Assembly: GCA_963775085.1 (NCBI GenBank)
Contig: CAVZHO010000008.1
Span: 1 to 64,000 of the forward strand
DNA: 64,000 nt
Direction of reading: 5' to 3'
Source of the DNA: JAAFIP01 sp963775085
Lineage (GTDB): Bacteria > Pseudomonadota > Gammaproteobacteria > Burkholderiales > Burkholderiaceae_C
The notes under the pieces are model-generated. The model made no database searches. It was not told where the DNA came from and was given only the letters and a program-made list of their open reading frames with translations. Made by a program: the position numbers and the translations under genes. Of this stretch, positions 27,383 through 35,212 are shown piece after piece (positions within the stretch are counted from its first letter, which is position 1; each line of letters opens with the position of its first letter).

Positions 27383-27844
27383 ATGAGCCGTCCCTTCAAA
27401 GTCCTTGGCATTCAGCAAATCGCCATTGGCGGTACCGATAAAACCAAACTGCAAAAACTCTGGGTCGACATGCTCGGCCTGCAAGTCACCGGAACCTTCA
27501 AGAGCGAACGTGAAAATGTGGACGAAGACATCTGCGCCATCGGCAGCGGGCCGTTCAAGGTGGAGGTGGACCTGATGCAACCCATCGACCTGGAAAAAAA
27601 GCCGGCTGTGCATACCACCCCGCTCAACCATGTAGGCCTGTGGATTGACGACTTGCCCAAGGCGGTGGACTGGCTCACGGCCAAGGGCGTGCGCTTTGCA
27701 CCGGGCGGCATTCGCAAAGGGGCTGCGGGTTATGACATTACCTTTTTACACCCCAAGAGCAATGACGAGTTTCCGATTGCGGGGGAGGGCGTACTCATCG
27801 AGCTGGTGCAGGCTCCTCCCGAGGTGATTGCGGCGCTGCGTTAA
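27383..27844 (+). CDS. VOC-family protein, candidate methylmalonyl-CoA epimerase
   Basis: A 153-residue vicinal oxygen chelate (glyoxalase fold) protein with two beta-alpha-beta-beta-beta modules. The second-module histidine (NHVGLWIDDL) and final glutamate (GVLIELVQAP) fit metal ligands of methylmalonyl-CoA epimerases. The first-module histidine found in HVGIAV-type motifs is replaced by glutamine (GIQQIAIGG). Position at the end of the propionate operon supports the (2S)/(2R)-methylmalonyl-CoA epimerase role, but the ligand change leaves doubt. ATG 27383 is chosen because homologues begin shortly before FKVLGIQQIA. Confidence 0.65.
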   Translation: MSRPFKVLGIQQIAIGGTDKTKLQKLWVDMLGLQVTGTFKSERENVDEDICAIGSGPFKVEVDLMQPIDLEKKPAVHTTPLNHVGLWIDDLPKAVDWLTAKGVRFAPGGIRKGAAGYDITFLHPKSNDEFPIAGEGVLIELVQAPPEVIAALR

Positions 27845-27865
27845 TGCTGGCCACAGGGTTCAGCA

Positions 27866-28933
27866 ATGCTAAACAGACGGGCACTATTGGGCACCAGTGT
27901 GGCTGCAACTGCATGGCTTGCAGGTTGCGCCAGCGTGCCGACGAAGATGTCTGTGGGCACACCCAGCGGCAAATTGCGTATTGCCTTCGGCTCCTGCATT
28001 GATCAAAACAAACCGCAGCCGATCTGGGACACCATCCTCGCCGCCAAGCCTGATCTGTTTATCTTTGGCGGCGACAATGTTTATGCCAGCGACCCGCCGT
28101 ATAGCCTGGACAAATTAGAGAAAGCCTATGCCATGCTGGCCGCCAATCCTGGGTTTGCCAAGCTGCGCCAGACCGTACCGCACATCGCCATTTGGGATGA
28201 CCACGACTACGGCAAAAACGATGCCGGTGCTGAGTTTGCAGACAAGCAGGTGTCCAAAGACGCATTTCTCAAGTTTTGGCAAATACCGGCCACCGACGCA
28301 CGCCACCAAAGGGATGGCCTGTACCACGCGCAAATCACCGGCGCACCCGGTCAGCGCCTGCAAATCATCCTACTCGATGTGCGCTGGTCCCGCTCTGCCT
28401 GGAAGCCTACCGACCAGCGCGATGCACCGGGCAAAGAACGTTATGTGCCCGATGTGTCGCCCAGTAAGACCATGCTGGGCGAGGCGCAGTGGCATTGGCT
28501 GGAGGCGCAGTTGCGCGAGCCTGCCGACCTGCGGCTGATGGTCTCGGGCATTCAGGTCGTGACCCAAGGCCACGGCTGGGAGAGTTGGAGCCGGTTTCCG
28601 GCTGAGCGCGCCCGACTGTACGCGCTAATAGCCAGCACCCGAGCCAGGGGCGTGGTGTTCTTATCGGGCGATAGGCATATCGGTGCGCTGTATGCCGAGC
28701 CAATTTCCGGGCCGTATCCCATGCTCGAGATGACCAGTAGCGGCATGACGCACGCCTGGGCGCAGGCCAAAGAGGCAGGCCCCAACCGTTTGGGTGAGCT
28801 GGTGACGGAGAACCACTTTGGCCTGATTGACGTGGACTGGGCGGCACGTCGGGTGGGTCTGTCGATTCAAAACGTAGCAGGTGTTACGGTGCGCCAACTC
28901 CAGGTGGCATTGCCCGATTTGGTGACGCGCTAA
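27866..28933 (+). CDS. PhoD-like alkaline phosphatase/phosphodiesterase lipoprotein
   Basis: 355 residues. The N-terminus MLNRRALLGTSVAATAWLAGC combines a twin-arginine-like pair with a lipobox (LAGC), so it is probably an exported lipoprotein. Metallophosphatase motifs: FGSCIDQNKPQP, FIFGGDNVYASD, WDDHDYGKND, FLSGDRHIGALY. PhoD-like enzymes hydrolyse phosphodiesters with Ca/Fe. It follows the VOC gene by 21 bases but is functionally unrelated to propionate. Confidence 0.85.
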   Translation: MLNRRALLGTSVAATAWLAGCASVPTKMSVGTPSGKLRIAFGSCIDQNKPQPIWDTILAAKPDLFIFGGDNVYASDPPYSLDKLEKAYAMLAANPGFAKLRQTVPHIAIWDDHDYGKNDAGAEFADKQVSKDAFLKFWQIPATDARHQRDGLYHAQITGAPGQRLQIILLDVRWSRSAWKPTDQRDAPGKERYVPDVSPSKTMLGEAQWHWLEAQLREPADLRLMVSGIQVVTQGHGWESWSRFPAERARLYALIASTRARGVVFLSGDRHIGALYAEPISGPYPMLEMTSSGMTHAWAQAKEAGPNRLGELVTENHFGLIDVDWAARRVGLSIQNVAGVTVRQLQVALPDLVTR

Positions 28934-28982
28934 TCGCTGGCCGAATTCGCGCTGTTCAATGTAGATGCATTACGCTGCCGCA

Positions 28983-30050
28983 TCACGCAGATGCCGTATC
29001 CGCCAGTATTTGCAATGCAAATTCACTGCTTGTCAGTGTGCCACGGTCGTTAGCAGCTATTAAATAACTAGCGTCAAATTGCTGGTAATTGCGCCGGGTC
29101 GACGTTGCGTAGCCGGGGTCATAGTGCAGCTCCAGCAGCTCGCGCACTACGCCCTCTACCTGGCCTGCGTGCACACGTGCCTTCCAATCGCCAATCACTG
29201 CCCCGCCGCGCAGGTCTTTCAGCACATCCAGCCGGGTGCAAAAAAATGCCGGGTCTTTGACGAAAAAATCATAGTCTTCCATCAGCAGTTGCACGCGCTC
29301 CTCCATCGGTAGCTCCAGCCGCGCACAGGGCGAAGCGCGCAGGGCGGCCATCAGCGCGTCGGGCACACTCACGTTGCCGACTTTTTTGCTCTCGCTCTCG
29401 GCCCAGACCACGCGGGCCGGGTCAAAGCCGCGCAGAGCGTGCCATACCCGCATGTCAAACTGCTTTTGGCTGGGCTGCGGCTGTCCGGGGATCAAACCCA
29501 GCACCGAGCTGCGGTGCTCGGCCAAGGCTTCCAAGTCCAGCACCTGCGCACCCGCAGTAGCCAAAGCCGTCAACAGCCGGGTTTTGCCGCTCCCCGTCGG
29601 GCCGCAAATCACGCGGTAGTGCAGGGCAGACACCAGGCGCGCCGTGTCCAGCAGCATCTCGGCGCGAAAGGCTTTGTAGCCACCGTCAATCAGGTGCACA
29701 TCAAAGCCAATTTGTGACAGAACCAGCGACAGCGATCCACTGCGTTGACCACCGCGCCAGCAGTACACCAGCGGTTTCCAGGCCTTGGGCTTGTCTGCGC
29801 AATGGGTCTCGATATGCTGCGCAATATTGCGCGCCGCCATCACGGCGCCCTTCTTGCGCGCGTCAAAGGCGCTGATCTGCACATACTCGGTGCCCACCTC
29901 ATGGCGCTGCGCATCGTTCAATGTGGGCCAGTTGACGGCACCGGGCAGGCGGTCTAGTGCGTATTCGCTCTCGCTACGCGCGTCGATGAGGGTGTTGAAA
30001 CTGCCCAGGTGGGCAAGCGCATCGGCCGCGCTGATTTTGGTAAGAGGCAT
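28983..30050 (-). CDS. selU: tRNA 2-selenouridine/geranyl-2-thiouridine synthase
   Basis: 355 residues. The N-terminal rhodanese domain has catalytic cysteine C97 in VYCWRGGQRSG, followed by a P-loop domain (CGPTGSGKTRLL). SelU/MnmH replaces sulfur by selenium in the wobble uridine of tRNA Lys/Glu/Gln via a geranylated intermediate. selD, which supplies selenophosphate, is not in the window. The C-terminal FDASYLIAANDRG is encoded by a repeat copy. It is four bases downstream of tesA on the same strand. Confidence 0.92.
   Translation of the reverse strand: MPLTKISAADALAHLGSFNTLIDARSESEYALDRLPGAVNWPTLNDAQRHEVGTEYVQISAFDARKKGAVMAARNIAQHIETHCADKPKAWKPLVYCWRGGQRSGSLSLVLSQIGFDVHLIDGGYKAFRAEMLLDTARLVSALHYRVICGPTGSGKTRLLTALATAGAQVLDLEALAEHRSSVLGLIPGQPQPSQKQFDMRVWHALRGFDPARVVWAESESKKVGNVSVPDALMAALRASPCARLELPMEERVQLLMEDYDFFVKDPAFFCTRLDVLKDLRGGAVIGDWKARVHAGQVEGVVRELLELHYDPGYATSTRRNYQQFDASYLIAANDRGTLTSSEFALQILADTASA
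29041..29075 (+). repeat. Dispersed hairpin repeat, copy 8, inside the 3' end of selU
   Basis: GTTAGCAGCTATTAAATAACTAGCGT matches the second half of the type 2 repeat. It reads on the + strand although selU is on the minus strand, and is translated into the SelU C-terminus. Confidence 0.55.
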
Positions 30051-30054
30051 GGGG

Positions 30055-30747
30055 CTATTTGAGCAGCTTTTTCAGCTCGGGCCACAGGTTGGCCAACATG
30101 ATGGGGTGCGCCTCTTGCTTGGGGTGAATACGGTCGGTCTGAAAGAGTTTCAGTGGGTCGGCACCATCCGCTACGTCTTTGAGGAAGAAGGGCACCAGGC
30201 CGGTCTTGTTAGTTGCCGCTATTTTTTCAAACGTGCCTTCAAACTGCTTGCTGTAGTCTGCGCCGTAGTTGGGTGGCAACTGCATGCCCACCAGCAGCAC
30301 CTTGGCCTTGGCTTTTTGTGCGGACTCGGTCATATGGCTTAGATTGTCAGCGGTCATGCTTAAAGGCAGGCCACGCAGCGCATCGTTGCCGCCCAGCTCA
30401 ATTACCACATGGGTAGGCTTGTGCTGCGCCAGCAGGGCAGGCAGGCGCGAGCGGCCGCCCGAGGTGGTGTCGCCGCTGATGCTGGCGTTGATCACCTTGG
30501 CCTTGATCTTTTCATCGATAAGTTTTTTGTCCAGCAAAGCCACCCAGCCCGTGCCGCGTTTCAGGCCATACTCGGCGCTGAGTGAATCGCCGACGACGAG
30601 AATCACCGCATTTTCTGTGGCTGCTTTGCCCTCTTTGGTGCTTTTGGCCCAGGCAACATTGGCCAAGGGAAAAAGCCCCAAAGCGCAGCACATCAGCCAA
30701 CTCGCGGTACAGTGGCGGCTACTAAGATTTAAAAGACGAATACCCAT
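30055..30747 (-). CDS. tesA: Periplasmic GDSL arylesterase/thioesterase I
   Basis: A 230-residue SGNH-fold esterase with a signal peptide (SWLMCCALGLFPLANVAWA). Block I VVGDSLSAEYGL carries the catalytic serine, block III ELGGNDALRG the oxyanion residues, and block V DRIHPKQEAH the Asp-His pair. TesA hydrolyses acyl-CoA, aryl esters and lysophospholipids. The start codon shares CATG with the divergent ybbA start at 30745-30748, so the tesA leader lies within ybbA. The tesA/ybbA divergent pair is conserved in many proteobacteria. Confidence 0.92.
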   Translation of the reverse strand: MGIRLLNLSSRHCTASWLMCCALGLFPLANVAWAKSTKEGKAATENAVILVVGDSLSAEYGLKRGTGWVALLDKKLIDEKIKAKVINASISGDTTSGGRSRLPALLAQHKPTHVVIELGGNDALRGLPLSMTADNLSHMTESAQKAKAKVLLVGMQLPPNYGADYSKQFEGTFEKIAATNKTGLVPFFLKDVADGADPLKLFQTDRIHPKQEAHPIMLANLWPELKKLLK

Positions 30748-31423
30748 GACAGATTCCATAATTACGGTCGAGCATGTTTTCAAAAGCGTGACGGACTCCA
30801 CCGGTACTCTTGATATTTTGCGCGATATTGATTTTTCCATCAAACCCAAGGACACCGTGGCTATTGTCGGTGCATCCGGCTCCGGCAAAAGCACCTTGCT
30901 GTCCATCATTGCTGGTTTGGACACCCCCACGCGCGGTAACGTTCATTTAGCCGGGCAAGATTTGTTTGCCATCGACGAGGACGAGCGCGCCGCCTGGCGG
31001 GCCCAAAAGGTGGGCTTTGTCTTCCAGAGCTTTCAGCTGCTGGGCAACCTGACTGCGCTGGAAAACGTCATGCTGCCGCTGGAGCTGGCGGGGCGCAAAG
31101 ACTCACGCACAGCCGCTACCGACATGCTCAAACGCGTTGGCCTGGCCGAGCGCCTGGGCCATTACCCCAAGGTCATGAGCGGCGGCGAGCAGCAGCGCGT
31201 GGCGCTAGCCCGTGCCTTCGTCGTACAACCCGCCGTACTGCTGGCCGACGAGCCTACCGGCAGCCTGGACTTTGCCACAGGTGAAAAAGTGATGGAGCTG
31301 ATGTTTGCCTTGAATGCCGAACTGGGCACCACCCTGGTATTGGTCACGCATGACCGGGGCATTGCGATGCGCTGCGCTCGCAGTATCACCATCGAAGCGG
31401 GTGCGATAGCTGCCGTAACGTAA
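30746..31423 (+). CDS. ybbA: ABC transporter ATP-binding protein YbbA
   Basis: A 225-residue LolD/MacB-type ATPase: Walker A VGASGSGKST, signature VMSGGEQQRVALARA, Walker B AVLLADEPTGSLD, H-loop VLVTHDRG. ybbA proteins usually work with the large permease YbbP. No permease gene follows here; instead a hairpin repeat and a Bug-type receptor gene do, so the partner must be encoded elsewhere or is missing. ATG 30746 is the start that matches homologues. Confidence 0.9.
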   Translation: MTDSIITVEHVFKSVTDSTGTLDILRDIDFSIKPKDTVAIVGASGSGKSTLLSIIAGLDTPTRGNVHLAGQDLFAIDEDERAAWRAQKVGFVFQSFQLLGNLTALENVMLPLELAGRKDSRTAATDMLKRVGLAERLGHYPKVMSGGEQQRVALARAFVVQPAVLLADEPTGSLDFATGEKVMELMFALNAELGTTLVLVTHDRGIAMRCARSITIEAGAIAAVT

Positions 31424-31432
31424 TTTACTGGT

Positions 31433-31492
31433 AAATTATGGCTGTAGTCCTTGTCGCCTGGGCGTAAGTAGCTATATAAATGATAGTATTTA
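31433..31492 (+). repeat. Dispersed bipartite hairpin repeat, copy 9 (type 1)
   Basis: CTGTAGTCCTTGTCGCCTGG followed by GCGTAAGTAGCTATATAAATGATAGTATT. It stands between ybbA and the Bug-type receptor gene. Confidence 0.8.
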
Positions 31493-31620
31493 AGGGAATA
31501 CGCAGGACCAATGCGAGACCTTCTGCCATGGTTTGGTATGGGTTCTTACGTACTGGCAAAAACCTTTTCTCAGCAAGAATCGGCTGTAGGCGCTAGCCAC
31601 ATCACCCCAAGGAGATTCTT

Positions 31621-32631
31621 GTGCATATTTGTAGTTCTGTCGCGTCGCTGTCTCGCAATAAACGCGCTTTGCTTGCCAGCATCGTTCTGGCCGCTGCGGC
31701 TGGCATTACTGCATCTGCGATCGCGCAAGACTACCCGAGCAAGCCCATCAAACTCATCGTGCCTTACCCACCAGCCGGGGCGACCGACGTGATTGGCCGC
31801 GTCATGGCGCAAAAGCTGTCGCTGGCTTTAAGCCAGCAAGTGATTGTGGACAACCGGGGCGGCGCGGCAGGCAGCATTGGTGCCGCCGCCGTAGCCACGG
31901 CAGCGCCCGATGGCTACACTTTGCTCATGGGCGCGATGACCAGCCACTCCATCAGCTCGGTACTGAACAAAAAATCGGTCAGCTTTGACATGGAAAAAAG
32001 CTTTGCCCCCATTGCCATGGTCGGCGCGGTGCCTTTGGTCTTTGTCGTGCACCCTTCCGTCAAGGCCAATAGCTTGACGGAGTTTATTGCCTTGGTGAAA
32101 TCCAAGCCCGGCACCTTTAGCGTGGCATCGTCGGGCAATGGCTCGCCCCAGCACCTGGCGGCCGAAATGTTCCAGCGCGTGGCGGGTGTGCAGATGCTGC
32201 ATGTGCCCTACAAAGGCTCGGGCCCGGCCATGACCGACCTTATAGGTGGCCAGGTGACCTCCATGATCGAGACCGCACCGTCGGCACAAGCGCATATCAA
32301 ATCGGGCAAACTGCGGCCACTGGCCTCGGCCACCAAGGAGCGCATCCCTACGCTGCTCGAGGTGCCCACCGCCACCGAAGCAGGCTTGAAGGGCTTTGAA
32401 GTCAGCTCCATGTTTGGCATCGCCGCGCCTGCGGGCACGCCCCCTGCTATCGTGGCTAAACTCAATGCCGCGCTCAAATCCATTTTGAGCCAGCAAGATG
32501 TCAAAGACTCCATGCTGGCACAAGGCGTGTTTGCCACCTACACTACGCCCGAGGAAACCACGCTGGCCTTGCGTGACGAAGTGGCCAAATGGGCCAAGGT
32601 CATCCGCGAAGGTAATATCCAGCCTGAATAG
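31621..32631 (+). CDS. Bug/TctC-family tripartite tricarboxylate receptor
   Basis: A 336-residue periplasmic binding protein of the large Bug family of Burkholderiales. A signal peptide ending ..ASAIAQ is followed by YPSKPIKLIVPYPPAGATDVIGR and DNRGGAAGSIGAAAVATAAPDGYTLLMG. The start is a GTG at 31621, supported by AAGGAG at 31609-31614 with good spacing. The ligand is unknown. A HbpS-like gene follows after 34 bases, but no TctA/TctB membrane genes are present. Confidence 0.9.
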   Translation: MHICSSVASLSRNKRALLASIVLAAAAGITASAIAQDYPSKPIKLIVPYPPAGATDVIGRVMAQKLSLALSQQVIVDNRGGAAGSIGAAAVATAAPDGYTLLMGAMTSHSISSVLNKKSVSFDMEKSFAPIAMVGAVPLVFVVHPSVKANSLTEFIALVKSKPGTFSVASSGNGSPQHLAAEMFQRVAGVQMLHVPYKGSGPAMTDLIGGQVTSMIETAPSAQAHIKSGKLRPLASATKERIPTLLEVPTATEAGLKGFEVSSMFGIAAPAGTPPAIVAKLNAALKSILSQQDVKDSMLAQGVFATYTTPEETTLALRDEVAKWAKVIREGNIQPE

Positions 32632-32665
32632 CCGCTGCTGCATGACATCCCTTTAGAGAAATACT

Positions 32666-33091
32666 ATGACTACTTTAACTCTGGCGCAAGCCAACCTGAT
32701 CCTCAGCGCCGCATTGGCAAAATCCCGCGAATCAGGCTACAAGCCCATGGGCGTGGTCGTGCTGGACGACGGCGGCAACCTCAAAGCCTTTGCGCGCGAG
32801 GACGGCGCCAGCATGTTTCGCTTTGAGATTGCGCAGGGCAAGGCCTGGGGTGCAATCGGTTTTGGTTCGTCCAGCCGCGCGCTGGCCGAACGCGCCAAAG
32901 ACAACCCCAACTTTTTTGTGGCGCTGGCAGCTACAGCACAGGGAAAATTTTTGCCGCAACCGGGCGCGGTACTGATCAAAGATGCCGCAGGCAAGGTGCT
33001 GGGCGCTGTGGGTGCCAGTGGCGGCACGGGGGACGAAGACGAGGCCATTTGCATGGCCGGTGTGGTGGCCGCTGGCCTCAAGCACGCCTAA
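32666..33091 (+). CDS. GlcG/HbpS-type heme-binding-like protein
   Basis: A 141-residue DUF336 (GlcG/HbpS) protein with MGVVVLDDGGNLKAFAREDGAS, LPQPGAVLIKDAAGKVLGAVGASGGTGDEDEAI. Members bind heme or cobalamin fragments or small acids; the function in such catabolic clusters is unclear. Its end overlaps by 14 bases the end of the convergent dehydrogenase gene. Confidence 0.85.
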   Translation: MTTLTLAQANLILSAALAKSRESGYKPMGVVVLDDGGNLKAFAREDGASMFRFEIAQGKAWGAIGFGSSSRALAERAKDNPNFFVALAATAQGKFLPQPGAVLIKDAAGKVLGAVGASGGTGDEDEAICMAGVVAAGLKHA

Positions 33092-34022
33092 TCGTATTTG
33101 CGCGCCTGGTGGCGGGTGCAATCCCCGCCATACCAGCGAGCACTTCGTTCACCGAGGCGGTGTCTTGCTGGTCCAGCCCCTGCGCCATTGCTGCGCTGTA
33201 GATGGGCGCGCAGGCGCTGAACAGTGGCAACGGGCAGTCCACCGACTTGGCCATGTCGCCAATCACCTGCATGTCTTTTTGCCAGACCTCGACCTTCATG
33301 GTGGGCGGGGTGTATTGCCGGGCAATCATCTGCGGCATGCGCAGGCGCATCACACCCGTGCCGATCACGGCGCTGCTGCCAAACAAGTCCAGCATGTCCT
33401 GTGGATTCAGCCCCATTTTCCGTGCGAGCGTGACGGACTCAGCACAGGCCACGTTGTAGATGGCCACCAGGTGATTGGCCGCAAACTTCATCTTGGTGCC
33501 ATTGCCAAACGCACCCACATAAGGCAGGTTGTCGGTAAACGTTCTGAAGATTTGTGCAATACGATCAAAGGCTTTTTTGTCGCCACTGGAGTACACCGTC
33601 CAGGCGCGTTCCTTCAAGCGTACTGCGGTGCCGCTGATGGGGCAATCCAGCACAGGAATGCCCAGGCGTTGCAAGCTGGCATGGGCATTTTCTTTGTCCA
33701 GCAAGGGCAGGGTACTGGTCTCCACGACGATCAGCGCTTTACCTTTGGCGCGCTTGCCACTGGCCGCAATACTGTCCACCGTTGCGTTTAAAGCGGCCGA
33801 GGTGGATAAGGATACGATCAACACCTCGCAGTGCTGCGCCACCTCGGCAGCAGATTGCATCACCTGCCCACCCGCCGTACGCAGGCGTTTGCAAGTAGCT
33901 GGCGTTACGTCGTAGCCGCATACGCTATAGCCCTGTTTGATCAAGGCCTGCGCCATCGCCCCACCCATAATGCCCAGGCCCACCATGCCGATGGCGGGAA
34001 GAGATGCTTTGAGGCTTGCCAT
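33078..34022 (-). CDS. NAD(P)-dependent beta-hydroxyacid dehydrogenase (HIBADH family)
   Basis: A 314-residue enzyme with an N-terminal Rossmann motif (IGMVGLGIMGGAMAQALIKQG), the substrate segment LDCPISGTAVRLKE and the catalytic lysine region KMKFAANHLVAIYNV. The family includes 3-hydroxyisobutyrate and tartronate-semialdehyde dehydrogenases; the substrate cannot be fixed here. ATG 34022 has AAGGAAGA eight or so bases upstream. A short CGCAGA-rich tandem tract lies before it. Confidence 0.88.
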   Translation of the reverse strand: MASLKASLPAIGMVGLGIMGGAMAQALIKQGYSVCGYDVTPATCKRLRTAGGQVMQSAAEVAQHCEVLIVSLSTSAALNATVDSIAASGKRAKGKALIVVETSTLPLLDKENAHASLQRLGIPVLDCPISGTAVRLKERAWTVYSSGDKKAFDRIAQIFRTFTDNLPYVGAFGNGTKMKFAANHLVAIYNVACAESVTLARKMGLNPQDMLDLFGSSAVIGTGVMRLRMPQMIARQYTPPTMKVEVWQKDMQVIGDMAKSVDCPLPLFSACAPIYSAAMAQGLDQQDTASVNEVLAGMAGIAPATRRANTIRRA

Positions 34023-34035
34023 TTTTATATCTTCC

Positions 34036-34074
34036 TTTTGCGTCTTCTGCGTCATCTTTGCGTCCTCTGCGTCC
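34036..34074. repeat. Short GACGCAGA-type tandem repeat
   Basis: Read on the minus strand: four units beginning GACGCA, each 9-11 bases long (variants GACGCAGAG, GACGCAAAGAT, GACGCAGAA, GACGCAAAAG). The last unit runs straight into the ribosome-binding site of the dehydrogenase gene. Confidence 0.65.
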
Positions 34075-34102
34075 TGTATTTTTTCTTTGAAATCGACAAT
34101 GC

Positions 34103-35086
34103 TCAATCCGCTTTGATATTGGCCGACTTCACCACCGCACCCCATTTGGCAATCTCATCTTTCATGTAATTGGCAAAATGCTCCGGGCTGTCAGCCACGG
34201 GGATCGCCCCTTGGCGCAGCAGCTCTTCCACCGCATCTTTTTCTTTCAGGATGTCCACAATCTCGCGGTTCAGCCGCAGGATGATCTCGCGTGGCGTATT
34301 GGCGGGCGCGACGATGCCGATCCACGAATACGCCTCATAGCCCGGCACACCACTCTCGGCAATGGTGGGCACATTGGGCAACGAGGCCAGGCGCTTGGCG
34401 GTGCCAATCGCCAAAGCGGTCAGCCGCCCTTGCTGCACCATGGGCAGCACCGAGGGAATGCTGCTGTAGAGCATCTGCACCTGGCCTGCCAGCAGGTCAG
34501 CCGTGGCAGGACCCTGGCCCTTGTAGGGCACATGCACGGTGTTGACCTTGGCCAGCGCGTTAAACAGCTCGCCCGCCAAATGCCCCGAGTTGCCGCTGCC
34601 GGGTGACGCATAAAACAGTGTGCCCGGTTTGGCTCTGGCCAGGGCGATCAGTTCCTGCACGTTTTTGGCGGGCACCGAGGGGTGCGTGACCAGCAGCAGC
34701 GGGTAGTTCACCATATTGGTGATGGGCGCAAAGTCAGTCAGCGGGTTGTAGGGCAGCTTGTCATACAGCGCGGGGTTCACCGCCATGGGGCCGGCTGCGG
34801 CTATGCCCAGGGTGTAGCCATCGGGCGCGGCTTGCATGACGGCGGTTAATCCCACAATGCCGTTGGCCCCGGCCTTGTTGTCCAGCACCACAGGTTGGCC
34901 CAGTCGGTCGGTGAGTTTTTTGGCCACAAAGCGGGCGATGATGTCGTTGCCGCCGCCGGGCGGAAAGGGGATCACCATGCGGATGGGTTTGCTGGGGTAG
35001 GCCTGGGCTAGCGCGGCGTTGGCCCCCAATGCCAGCAAACCAGCAGCGCAGCATTGTGCGATGGTGCGTGTGAAACCATTTTTCAT
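34103..35086 (-). CDS. Bug/TctC-family tripartite tricarboxylate receptor
   Basis: A 327-residue periplasmic binding protein: signal peptide ..ALGANAALAQ, then YPSKPIRMVIPFPPGGGNDIIAR, DNKAGANGIVGLTAV, HVPYKGQGPATADLLAGQVQ. ATG 35086 has AGGAGA just upstream. It precedes the HIBADH-type gene on the same strand (80-base gap), suggesting uptake and oxidation of one hydroxyacid. The second Bug protein lies on the other side, facing it. Confidence 0.9.
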   Translation of the reverse strand: MKNGFTRTIAQCCAAGLLALGANAALAQAYPSKPIRMVIPFPPGGGNDIIARFVAKKLTDRLGQPVVLDNKAGANGIVGLTAVMQAAPDGYTLGIAAAGPMAVNPALYDKLPYNPLTDFAPITNMVNYPLLLVTHPSVPAKNVQELIALARAKPGTLFYASPGSGNSGHLAGELFNALAKVNTVHVPYKGQGPATADLLAGQVQMLYSSIPSVLPMVQQGRLTALAIGTAKRLASLPNVPTIAESGVPGYEAYSWIGIVAPANTPREIILRLNREIVDILKEKDAVEELLRQGAIPVADSPEHFANYMKDEIAKWGAVVKSANIKAD

Positions 35087-35212
35087 TGTGTCTCCTGGAA
35101 ATAGAGCAGAAGATAACCCAAAGCTCCTGCGATATTCTCGCAGCATCGGGTGAGACTGCCGCTCACAGCCCGTAACGGCCATTCCCGTTGTGTTTTGCGG
35201 CAAAATAAGACC

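Noticed and set aside
31415..31430. A reverse-oriented hairpin repeat at the end of ybbA
   Set aside because: GATAGCTGCCGTAACG resembles the reversed core but has extra bases and no second stem.
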